Shown piece after piece: positions 7,811 through 14,054 of a DNA stretch of 25,226 bases. Position numbers and translations under genes: made by a program. Positions within the stretch are counted from its first letter, which is position 1; the number at the start of each line of letters is the position of its first letter. The DNA is from a virus: positions 1 through 25,226 of the IMG/VR virus record IMGVR_UViG_3300031841_001771, one strand, 5' to 3'. The notes under the pieces were generated by a model, which had not been told where the DNA came from, ran no database searches, and saw only the letters and a program-made list of their open reading frames with translations.

Positions 7811-8656
7811 ATGAAAAAGATAAAACATTCCAAGGTTAAAAATACCGGATTGATATTCGAATTACTTGTACGCCAAGTTGCTGTTGAGACAATGAACAAT
7901 GCAAAAACGGCGTCTTTGAATATCTTGAACAAACACTTTCGCAAAAATACCGAACTTGCAAAAGAATTAAAATTATATCACTCTGTTCAGAATGATACTT
8001 TTACCAACGAATCGCGTGCTGCCAAGTTTATTGATGCTGTAGTCACTGCTCGTAAAACGTTAAATGAACAGCAATTGAAACGTGAAAAATATAATTTAAT
8101 TAAAGATATTCGAGATAGCTTTAATATTGATAAATTTTTCAAATCACGTGTAACTAATTATAAACTGCACGCATCGGTATACAATATTTTCGAACATGCA
8201 GAAGCTGACGAACCAGCTAAATATCTACGAAATAAATTTGTGGTAATGGAGCATGTTCAATCAACAAAGAAACAGCAAGAGACGAAACATAAACTTGTTA
8301 ATGAAGATCACGATGTTAGAATTTTAGCTTCTAAATTATTGATTGATAAATTTAACAAAAAATATGGTAATTTATCTGCACCTCAAAAACGTATTCTTAA
8401 AGAGTATATTAATAATGTAACTAATTCAGAAAAATTAAAATCATATATTAATACCGAAACTCGTAACATTCAAAAAGAATTGACATCGTTAAAATCTACA
8501 ATTCCTAGCAAAGTAGTGCGTATTAAAATAAATGAGGTGACAAGACTGTTAAATAAGTTAGCTAAAAAACATATTACTGAAGACAAAGATATTTTAACAA
8601 TGTTAAGATATTATGAACTGATCAGTGAAATAAAAAAATGTAAGGACGCCAAATGA
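7811..8656 (+). CDS. Hypothetical conserved head-cluster protein
   Basis: 281 aa, predominantly helical and basic. The N-terminal KVKNTGLIFELLVRQ (8-22) is a block I recall at the start of a protein found just after portal in marine T4-like phages, together with the following KTLNEQQLKREKYNLIKDI (near 76-94). No enzymatic motif, signal or membrane segment is visible. The C-terminal half is lysine-rich (KINEVTRLLNKLAKKHITEDKD). T4 has the small core genes 67 and 68 in this position, but I see no basis for calling it either one. The stop overlaps the start of the next gene by four bases (ATGA), so the two are probably translated together. A role in head assembly is inferred from position only. 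Confidence 0.85.
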   Translation: MKKIKHSKVKNTGLIFELLVRQVAVETMNNAKTASLNILNKHFRKNTELAKELKLYHSVQNDTFTNESRAAKFIDAVVTARKTLNEQQLKREKYNLIKDIRDSFNIDKFFKSRVTNYKLHASVYNIFEHAEADEPAKYLRNKFVVMEHVQSTKKQQETKHKLVNEDHDVRILASKLLIDKFNKKYGNLSAPQKRILKEYINNVTNSEKLKSYINTETRNIQKELTSLKSTIPSKVVRIKINEVTRLLNKLAKKHITEDKDILTMLRYYELISEIKKCKDAK

Positions 8657-8952
8657 GTACAGGACCATATAACATAGACTATTCTAATTATAGTCAATTT
8701 GAAACGCTTGGACATCCAGGTAGATATTATAAGTCATTAACTTATTCTTCCGGTCAATTAGATTTGACAGGTTCAAATTATGGATATGGAGCTGTTCTAG
8801 TAAATACAGCAGGAGGCGCTACCATTCATTTATCCGGAGGTGGTACAGTTACAGCGGCTAGTTTACCAGCTACTCATGTAATAGAATTATCAGTATCAAA
8901 AATTACTGGCGGTACTGGCTCAACGATATTTGTATTGAAAAGGCAACAATAA
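8653..8952 (+). CDS. Small beta-rich protein, possible virion component
   Basis: 99 aa. It starts within the upstream stop (ATGA overlap) with AAGGACGCC as a good ribosome binding site, and its stop shares one base with the next start. Composition is Gly/Ser/Thr/Tyr-rich with alternating hydrophobics (AVLVNTAGGATIHLSGGGTVTAA). This predicts a small beta-sandwich or jelly-roll of the type found in decoration and fibre proteins. The segment before it (YYKSLTYSSGQLDLTGSNYGYG) fits the same idea. No homologue is recognised. Tight coupling to head genes favours a capsid-associated protein. Confidence 0.75.
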   Translation: MSTGPYNIDYSNYSQFETLGHPGRYYKSLTYSSGQLDLTGSNYGYGAVLVNTAGGATIHLSGGGTVTAASLPATHVIELSVSKITGGTGSTIFVLKRQQ

Positions 8953-10028
8953 TGAAATTGATTGACGAGATAGAACGACATTTTAAAGCTTTGATCAACG
9001 AAGATACGTATACTTTCTCCGGATCAGATAACTTTATGGACCGTACTGCGGTTAACATATTTAAAAAGCATGGCATTGATAAGTCTGAATTAAATCGTGA
9101 GTATGATGCGAATGAAGGTATTGTTGAATTTACTATAAAATTAGATAATGTATTAGCCAATAAGATAGGATCAGAACTTGAATCAGCGGATAGAGGCAGA
9201 GGAGATTATGGCGGATTTTTAGAAGAAGCAAAACTTGACCCAGTCGGTAAAGAAGATTCTGATATCGATAATGATGGCGATGTGGATTCATCTGATGAAT
9301 ATCTTAAGAAGCGTAGAAAGGCAGTTTCTAAAGCTGTTAAGAATGAAGAAGAAGAATTAGATGAAATGAATTCTACTGCTAGTGCCGGAGGAGAATATAT
9401 GACTCCAAAAGCTTTTGGTGATTTAGATGATGATGCTATTACTCAAGGCGGAATGAAAAAAGTTCCTAAAACAAATAAAATATTTAAACCAATGGAAGGC
9501 AAGTCTACTTACAAAAAGATGATGGCTGAGATGTATGGAGTAGGATCAATTAATGAAGCTCAGAAATATGATATCATTGCTGCGGTTAAAACAATTAAAG
9601 ATTTTAATAGAGGCACTTTACCTGATGAAGAATACATGGCTAAACAAATAGTAAGAGATTTAGGATATCGGCCAACAAGAAAAAATATCGATGCGGCAAA
9701 AGAACATTTAATGTTGAGTCGAGATGATGATAGAGTACCAGAAGATCCAGACTTAGTTAAAGAATTGTATCCATTATTAGAATCGGTATCATATAGAGAT
9801 TATAAAAAAGATCCTACATCTACACCGGCTCAAAAAGTTAACAAAGGTATTAGCGAAGTTAATAAAATGTTAGCTGAAATGGAAAAGATTGTTGCAAATA
9901 ATTTGCGATTGAAAACAGAAATGGGAGTTCAATCAAATCATTTCTGGAAATCTACAGGTAGAAGATTTGCAAAAATAAATGAGCGAATGACTCGTATATC
10001 AAACAAATTAAAGGAATTATCACAATGA
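8952..10028 (+). CDS. Hypothetical virion-type protein with EF-hand/dockerin-like calcium loop
   Basis: 358 aa, acidic. The N-terminus (MKLIDEIERHFKALINE|D, site after E17) resembles a capsid-targeting peptide, and GSINE|AQ near 199-204 is a better protease match. Residues 104-115 (DIDNDGDVDSSD) satisfy the calcium-loop pattern D-x-D-x-D-G-x-V-D-x-x-D exactly. They are framed by DPVGKED and EYLKKRRKAVSKAVK, a combination I recall in other marine phage proteins. The region 205-285 looks like a folded helical domain (DIIAAVKTIKDFNRGTLPDEEYMA onward), and 300-358 is coiled-coil-like. Starts share bases with the stops on both sides, so it belongs to one translational unit with its neighbours. Function unknown; a processed head protein is plausible. 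Confidence 0.8.
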   Translation: MKLIDEIERHFKALINEDTYTFSGSDNFMDRTAVNIFKKHGIDKSELNREYDANEGIVEFTIKLDNVLANKIGSELESADRGRGDYGGFLEEAKLDPVGKEDSDIDNDGDVDSSDEYLKKRRKAVSKAVKNEEEELDEMNSTASAGGEYMTPKAFGDLDDDAITQGGMKKVPKTNKIFKPMEGKSTYKKMMAEMYGVGSINEAQKYDIIAAVKTIKDFNRGTLPDEEYMAKQIVRDLGYRPTRKNIDAAKEHLMLSRDDDRVPEDPDLVKELYPLLESVSYRDYKKDPTSTPAQKVNKGISEVNKMLAEMEKIVANNLRLKTEMGVQSNHFWKSTGRRFAKINERMTRISNKLKELSQ

Positions 10029-10189
10029 TACCTGATAGAACATGGCAACAATTTATCAAAGCTAAAGATAATCAAAAATTGACTTTAGCCGAACAAAAAC
10101 GAAAATATGCAGATGAACGTAAGCGTTTTGAACAACAACGTGCTTTCGTTAATTCTGGTTTATTTATACAAGGAATGAAAAATGGATAA
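10025..10189 (+). CDS. Small hypothetical protein between calcium-loop gene and prohead protease
   Basis: 54 aa: ATG at 10025 overlapping the upstream stop (ATGA), and its stop at 10187-10189 overlapping the protease ATG at 10182. This chained overlap on both sides, with no other use for the 153-base gap, is the main evidence that it is real. The protein (MIPDRTWQQFIKAKDNQKLT...) is strongly charged and probably a single long helix, rich in Lys/Gln/Arg/Glu up to residue 39, with a hydrophobic end (FVNSGLFIQG). T4 places small core genes 67 and 68 just before 21, so a small prohead-core component is possible, but there is no sequence match I can point to. Confidence 0.65.
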   Translation: MIPDRTWQQFIKAKDNQKLTLAEQKRKYADERKRFEQQRAFVNSGLFIQGMKNG

Positions 10190-10790
10190 TAGACAACTAT
10201 TAGTAGATTACGCTTTATTTGAAGTAACGCCTCAACAAATAAACGAATCGTTATCACAAAATGGCGGCCGTTTAATTGTATCTGGTGTATTGCAGAGAGC
10301 AGAAGCTAAGAATCATAATGGACGTGTTTATCCACGTAACATATTAATGCGCGAAGCAAACAAATACGCCGATACATATATTAGAGAAAGAAGAGCATTG
10401 GGAGAATTAGATCATCCAGATTCATCTGTTGTTAACCTAAACAATGTGTCTCATAATGTATTGAACATGGATTGGAAAGGAAATGATCTCGTTGGTACAG
10501 TAGAAGTGCTTTCTACTCCGGCAGGAAACATTTTAAAAGAACTTTTCAAGTCTGGAATTAAATTAGGTATATCGTCTCGAGGTATGGGTTCTGTAAAAGA
10601 AGTCATGAGAGAAGGAGAAGGTACTGTAGAAGTTCAGCCTGATTTTGAATTGATAGCATTTGACTTTGTTTCTAATCCATCTACGCATGGAGCATTTTTA
10701 TCACCGGTAAATGAGTCGGTAAATAAAGTTGTTGCAAACAAATATGGAAATGTAAATAATATAATAACAAGTATAATCACGGAGTTTTAA
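10182..10790 (+). CDS. 21: Prohead core protease (gp21-like)
   Basis: 202 aa serine protease of the herpesvirus-assemblin-like fold that matures the prohead by cutting scaffold, capsid and internal proteins. Family blocks are clear: GVLQRAEAKNHNGRVYPRNIL (36-55), GELDHPDS with catalytic His78, KLGISSRGMGS with catalytic Ser at 131/132, and ELIAFDFVSNPSTHGAF (156-172). The size agrees with T4 gp21 (212). AAGGA before the ATG is a good ribosome binding site. Its gene lies before scaffold and capsid genes as in T4, with four extra genes in between. T4 gp21 cuts after (L/I)xE, and matching sites occur in many nearby proteins, which supports shared specificity but does not prove it. Confidence 0.95.
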   Translation: MDNRQLLVDYALFEVTPQQINESLSQNGGRLIVSGVLQRAEAKNHNGRVYPRNILMREANKYADTYIRERRALGELDHPDSSVVNLNNVSHNVLNMDWKGNDLVGTVEVLSTPAGNILKELFKSGIKLGISSRGMGSVKEVMREGEGTVEVQPDFELIAFDFVSNPSTHGAFLSPVNESVNKVVANKYGNVNNIITSIITEF

Positions 10791-10792
10791 TT

Positions 10793-11050
10793 ATGGCACT
10801 AACAGATTTACAATCAGCATATGGACCTACTAATCCTGGTAAAAAAGGAACTGGGACTTTATTAGGAGCAAATATATCACCGGCAGAAAATGCTCAATTG
10901 GGCAATCCTACTGCAGATGCAACTACATTTAATAGTTTGCAAGATGCATCTCATTCGAGTTTACATGGACCATTCAATACATTAGGTTCAAAAGGGACTG
11001 GTACTATTCCTGATACATTTGGTAACATTCCACCTGAGATAGAATTTTAA
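10793..11050 (+). CDS. Small Gly/Thr-rich hypothetical protein
   Basis: 85 aa, starting two bases after the protease stop, with CGGAG as ribosome binding site inside the protease end. Low in charge and rich in Gly, Thr, Asn and Pro. The phrase (S/K)KGTGT occurs twice (KKGTGTLLG near 17-25 and SKGTGTIPD near 66-74), suggesting an internal duplication around a central HSSLHGPFNTLG. No helix-rich region, signal peptide or membrane segment is visible, so an extended or beta structure is likely. Not recognised. Tight linkage to gp21 suggests a head function. Confidence 0.75.
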   Translation: MALTDLQSAYGPTNPGKKGTGTLLGANISPAENAQLGNPTADATTFNSLQDASHSSLHGPFNTLGSKGTGTIPDTFGNIPPEIEF

Positions 11051-11059
11051 GGATAACCA

Positions 11060-11614
11060 ATGAGTAAGTTCGATCATAATAAATGGATAAAAGACTTTAA
11101 GAGTGCTAAGTTTTTAAATGAAGCTCGTAAACCAAAGTCATGGAATTCTCAGTTTGCAATGAATGCAATTGAAGCTTATGAAGCTGGTGATATAGATATC
11201 AACGATCCAAATTCAGTTAAAAAATGGGATAAAGAATATAATGGAGGAGTAACTCCACGTCCAGCATTTGAAACTGCCGAAATTATTGCATATGCTATTG
11301 AAATGGGTTTAAAGCCAGACGGTTCAGAACTCAAAGATATGGGACCGGTTACTGAAGCAGAATTTGGCATTGAAGATGAATATTCAATGAGTACTCGTCT
11401 TACCGAATATATGGAAGAAGTAGAACGTGTTTTAGAATCATTGCAAGACTTGGAACAACAAGTTGCAGGTGGTATTGATATGTATGCTGATGAATCTGGA
11501 GATTATCGGTTTGATCAGTTAAGAAATCAATCGGCTAGATATATACAATCAGCACAAAAAAATATAGAAGGATTACTAAAAGCTTTAGATAGAGCTGAAA
11601 GATCAAATGCATAA
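11060..11614 (+). CDS. Hypothetical protein with capsid-targeting-like N-terminus
   Basis: 184 aa, preceded by AAGGATAACC. The first 21 residues (MSKFDHNKWIKDFKSAKFLNE, then A22) are the clearest match in the window to a T4-type targeting peptide: basic, amphipathic and ending in LNE|A. Residues 23-100 form an acidic region with EAYEAGDIDINDPNSVKKWD. Residues 112-184 form a long helical, coiled-coil-like segment (RLTEYMEEVERVLESLQDLEQQ and SARYIQSAQKNIEGLLKAL). VTE|A near 97-100 is another weak site. I do not recognise the family. An internal head protein processed by gp21 is the best working idea. Confidence 0.8.
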   Translation: MSKFDHNKWIKDFKSAKFLNEARKPKSWNSQFAMNAIEAYEAGDIDINDPNSVKKWDKEYNGGVTPRPAFETAEIIAYAIEMGLKPDGSELKDMGPVTEAEFGIEDEYSMSTRLTEYMEEVERVLESLQDLEQQVAGGIDMYADESGDYRFDQLRNQSARYIQSAQKNIEGLLKALDRAERSNA

Positions 11615-11625
11615 AGGATTATAAA

Positions 11626-12528
11626 ATGAAAAAGTGGGAAAAACAATTAATGCAACATATCCTAAACGAAAAATATTTAGGAGAAGAAGATCGACCAAAA
11701 ATGCGTAAAGATGAAAGAAAGGCATTTTTAGAATCGGTTGCAAATTATCACCGTTTAGGGGAAATGGTATATAGAAATTCTACACTTACAGAAGTTTCAG
11801 AAACATTAAATAGTATTGTTGAACAAGCAGAAGTATTAACAATGCAAGAATCAGAACATTGGTTTGACAATGTTACGGTATCACGTCATATGAAACAATT
11901 GAAAGAAGCTTATAAAGTATTTGAAAAGACAGCTACTGAAATGAATGGATTGCAACAAAGATTAGAATCTGCATATGATGATATGGGTACTGTATTGAAT
12001 CGTTATTATAAAGTAGGAAATTCAATTTCAGAGAATGATCGAATTTATGATGCAGATGCTGAACAAGATGATGAAGATGTCCCTAATCCAGTTGATGACG
12101 AAGGTAGACCTTTAGGAGAAGATTCTTATACAGTAGGCGTTGATGATAACAGAGCTGGTGACTCAGTAGATTATCCTGGTTCGGATATGTCAATGAATGA
12201 GGCAGCTAGAGATTTTGTATCTGATGATGATCTACTAGATCGATTCTTAAAAAGAAAAGGCCAAACCGGAAGCAGGAAAAGAAAGTTCTATTTGAAAGCA
12301 TATGCAAGAGCTCAAAAAGCAGGAAAACAGGCGTTTAAGGAGCTTAGTGATCTGACGGATGATCTTGCATACTTTAGCTTATATCCTTCTCAATGGAATG
12401 CACCTTTAGAGAAAATAGCAAAAGATATTGAAGATGCATGGATCCCACCTATACCGCGAGAAGATTTTGCTCTAATTAAACAAGAAATAGTCAAAATTTT
12501 AGGCTTGAAAAATATCAAAGAGTTATAA
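11626..12528 (+). CDS. Hypothetical acidic helical protein sharing a motif with the gene at 1200
   Basis: 300 aa with AAAGGATTATAAA ahead of the ATG. The start MKKWEKQLMQHILNE (to residue 15) resembles a targeting peptide, although K16 follows the Glu where A or G would be preferred. Residues 28-135 are helical. Residues 145-185 are an acidic linker (DAEQDDEDVPNPVDDEGRP) ending in YTVGVDDNRAGDS (168-180), matching YTAGVDDGDAGKS in the 173-aa protein at 1200. The C-terminal 100 residues (DDLLDRFLKRKGQTGSRKRK onward) are basic then helical, and could contact DNA. No catalytic motif. Likely a structural or core protein by context. It is the last gene before the bS21 promoter. Confidence 0.8.
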   Translation: MKKWEKQLMQHILNEKYLGEEDRPKMRKDERKAFLESVANYHRLGEMVYRNSTLTEVSETLNSIVEQAEVLTMQESEHWFDNVTVSRHMKQLKEAYKVFEKTATEMNGLQQRLESAYDDMGTVLNRYYKVGNSISENDRIYDADAEQDDEDVPNPVDDEGRPLGEDSYTVGVDDNRAGDSVDYPGSDMSMNEAARDFVSDDDLLDRFLKRKGQTGSRKRKFYLKAYARAQKAGKQAFKELSDLTDDLAYFSLYPSQWNAPLEKIAKDIEDAWIPPIPREDFALIKQEIVKILGLKNIKEL

Positions 12529-12533
12529 ATAAA

Positions 12534-12565
12534 TTTGGTTTATTGAAAATAAATTGTTATATTAA
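12534..12565 (+). promoter_or_regulatory. Bacteroidetes-type promoter for bS21-like gene
   Basis: TTTG at 12534-12537, 20-base spacer containing TATTGAAAATA, then TATATTAA at 12558-12565. Same layout and spacing as the terminase promoter. The downstream gene has no recognisable ribosome binding site (ATAAGTTAT before the ATG). Confidence 0.6.
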
Positions 12566-12589
12566 AAGAAATAAACAAAAATAAGTTAT

Positions 12590-12844
12590 ATGAGTAAACA
12601 TAAAAGAAGATTAGATTCAATCATACCCGGTCATGCGCTCGGAGCAAAAGTTGTGAAAACTAAAAGAAGACCGGAAGGCGATATCAATGCTGCGATAGGT
12701 AAATGGAAAAGAGCTGTTAAAGATGCCGGTGTTATTGAATCAGTAAAAGATCGTAAAGAACATGTCAAGCCATCTGTTAAGCGTAGAGCCGAAGTAGATA
12801 GAGCCAAGTATATGCAAAAGATATACGATCAAAATTCATTTTAA
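12590..12844 (+). CDS. rpsU: Ribosomal protein bS21-like
   Basis: 84 aa, basic. Residues 29-78 align by eye with bacterial S21: an AIGKWKRAVKDAGVIESVKDR stretch corresponds to the E. coli segment [21 protein letters not shown], followed by KPSVKRR (60-66), matching the KP(T/S)xxRKR signature. An extra N-terminal basic stretch of about 28 residues (MSKHKRRLDSIIPGHALGAK) is not part of cellular S21. Cellular S21 joins the 30S platform near the anti-Shine-Dalgarno region and affects initiation; phage-encoded S21 genes are known, including in pelagiphages. Here it has its own promoter and stands just upstream of the gp22 leader. It could retune initiation on infected-cell ribosomes. The alternative is a DNA/RNA-binding protein with chance similarity, which the KPSxKRR motif makes less likely. 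Confidence 0.75.
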   Translation: MSKHKRRLDSIIPGHALGAKVVKTKRRPEGDINAAIGKWKRAVKDAGVIESVKDRKEHVKPSVKRRAEVDRAKYMQKIYDQNSF

Positions 12845-12845
12845 A

Positions 12846-12977
12846 TTGAATCCCACCCCAACCTTAATTGAAGTAATAGGTGTATCCGTTATAACAGGAA
12901 TAGGTATATTTACCTTGTTATTTCTTGTAAATAAGATACATTTATATATTTTAAAGAAAATCTCCAAGAAAAGTTAA
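12846..12977 (+). CDS. Possible small membrane protein, or frameshift extension of bS21-like protein
   Basis: 43 codons from a TTG two bases after the bS21 stop, in the +1 frame. The product begins LNPTPTLIEVIG, has one strongly hydrophobic stretch (about residues 8-28) and ends in a basic tail (KIHLYILKKISKKS), a credible single-pass membrane protein. There is no ATG and no ribosome binding site. The upstream gene ends TCA TTT TAA, so a +1 slip of the Phe tRNA on TTTT would place the ribosome in this frame and attach the segment to the bS21-like protein. Both readings are speculative, and chance hydrophobicity in AT-rich DNA cannot be excluded. Confidence 0.3.
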   Translation: MNPTPTLIEVIGVSVITGIGIFTLLFLVNKIHLYILKKISKKS

Positions 12978-12995
12978 TTGTAAACGGCTGTTTAT

Positions 12996-13116
12996 GCTCC
13001 TCGTGCAATATATATTATTGTATTAAGATACCACTGTCCAATACGTGGTCACTCAATCTTATATTAATCTATTATTAAGTTTCCAATAAACTTATTTCCA
13101 AATTAAATACGAGGAG
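12996..13116 (+). promoter_or_regulatory. gp22 leader with anti-SD sequence able to hide the ribosome binding site
   Basis: CTCCTCGT at 12997-13004 is a perfect 8-base complement of ACGAGGAG at 13109-13116, the ribosome binding site of gp22. Between them lie two further helices: CAATA/TATTG (13006-13010 with 13016-13020), and TAAGAT-ACCAC/GTGGT...ATCTTA (13024-13034 with 13045-13061, six-base bulge). Together they could form a closed multi-branch leader. The 145 bases before the gp22 start hold no other gene that I can support. The switch function is inferred. Confidence 0.4.
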
Positions 13117-13123
13117 AAAATCT

Positions 13124-14032
13124 ATGAAAGATTTATTGAAAGAAGCTATTGCTGATGCAAAAGCCGTAAGGGAAACAGCACTAGCTAACGCAAAAATCGC
13201 ATTAGAAGAAGCATTCACTCCTAGATTACAATCTATGCTATCTGCTAAATTGGCAGAAGAAGAGGAAATGGAAATGGCAGAAGAAGAAGATATGGAAGCT
13301 CCAGAAATGGAAGCTCCTGCTCCAGAACCTGCTCCAGAACCTGCTCCAGAAGAAGAGCCAGTAGCAGAAGAAGAAGACATGATGGACGAAGGCGATTATG
13401 CTGACGATGAAATGTCTGAAACAGATGATCTAGAACTAGAAGCTATTTTACGTGAACTAGAAGGCGAAGATGAAATGACTGAAGAAGAAGACATGGAAAT
13501 GTCAGAAGAAGAAGACATGGAACCTGTAGCTGAAAGCGAAGAAGAGAAAATGGACGAGGAAGAAGAAGTGTCTATCGAAGAAGTAATTCGTGCTTTACGT
13601 GAAGAAGAAGATCTAGAAGAGGGTGAAGAAGAAAAAGTTGAAGAAGATGAAGAAGAAAAAATGGATGAAGAAAAAGAAGCTGAACTTGAAGAAGCTTACA
13701 AAGTCATTAAATTCTTAAGATCTAAAATCAATGAAGTAAATCTTCTAAATGCAAAATTATTGTTCTCAAACAAATTGTTTAGGAACTACCCATTAAGTGA
13801 GTCTCAGAAAATGAAAGTCATTGAAAACTTTGACAGAGCTCAATCATTGAGAGAAGTTAAGTTAGTATTTGGTACATTAGCTGAATCATTCACTGTAAAC
13901 AAAACAAAACGCAAAGTCGTTAAAGAAAGCTATGCTTCTAAAGCAACAAGATCAACAGCACCTAAAAAACAGATATTATCTGAAGGTAATGCTCTAGCTG
14001 CTCGTTGGAAGAAATTAGCTAATCTTAAGTAA
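13124..14032 (+). CDS. 22: Prohead scaffold/core protein (gp22-like)
   Basis: 302 aa major scaffold around which the capsid shell assembles; gp21 degrades it during maturation. Residues 44-190 are extraordinarily acidic (runs of EEEDM and an APEPAPEPAPE linker near 63-76), encoded by GAAGAAGAA-type DNA. Residues 190-257 carry the conserved helical part (AYKVIKFLRSKINEVNLLNA, then KLLFSNKLFRNYPLSESQK, and VKLVFGTLAESF), typical of T4-family gp22. The C-terminus is basic and ends near ARWKKLANLK. Sites fitting (L/I)xE|(A/G/S) include LKE7|A, LAE254|S and LSE287|G. It has the strongest ribosome binding site in the window (CGAGGAG, eight bases before ATG), which the leader may sequester. Acidic length is greater than in T4 gp22 (about 269 aa). 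Confidence 0.92.
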   Translation: MKDLLKEAIADAKAVRETALANAKIALEEAFTPRLQSMLSAKLAEEEEMEMAEEEDMEAPEMEAPAPEPAPEPAPEEEPVAEEEDMMDEGDYADDEMSETDDLELEAILRELEGEDEMTEEEDMEMSEEEDMEPVAESEEEKMDEEEEVSIEEVIRALREEEDLEEGEEEKVEEDEEEKMDEEKEAELEEAYKVIKFLRSKINEVNLLNAKLLFSNKLFRNYPLSESQKMKVIENFDRAQSLREVKLVFGTLAESFTVNKTKRKVVKESYASKATRSTAPKKQILSEGNALAARWKKLANLK

Positions 14033-14054
14033 TTAAAAAATAGGGGATATTAAA

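Noticed and set aside
13256-13695. GAAGAAGAA-rich tract as a repeat element or CRISPR
   Set aside because: It is in frame throughout gp22 and encodes the expected acidic scaffold region; the units are irregular and have no spacers.
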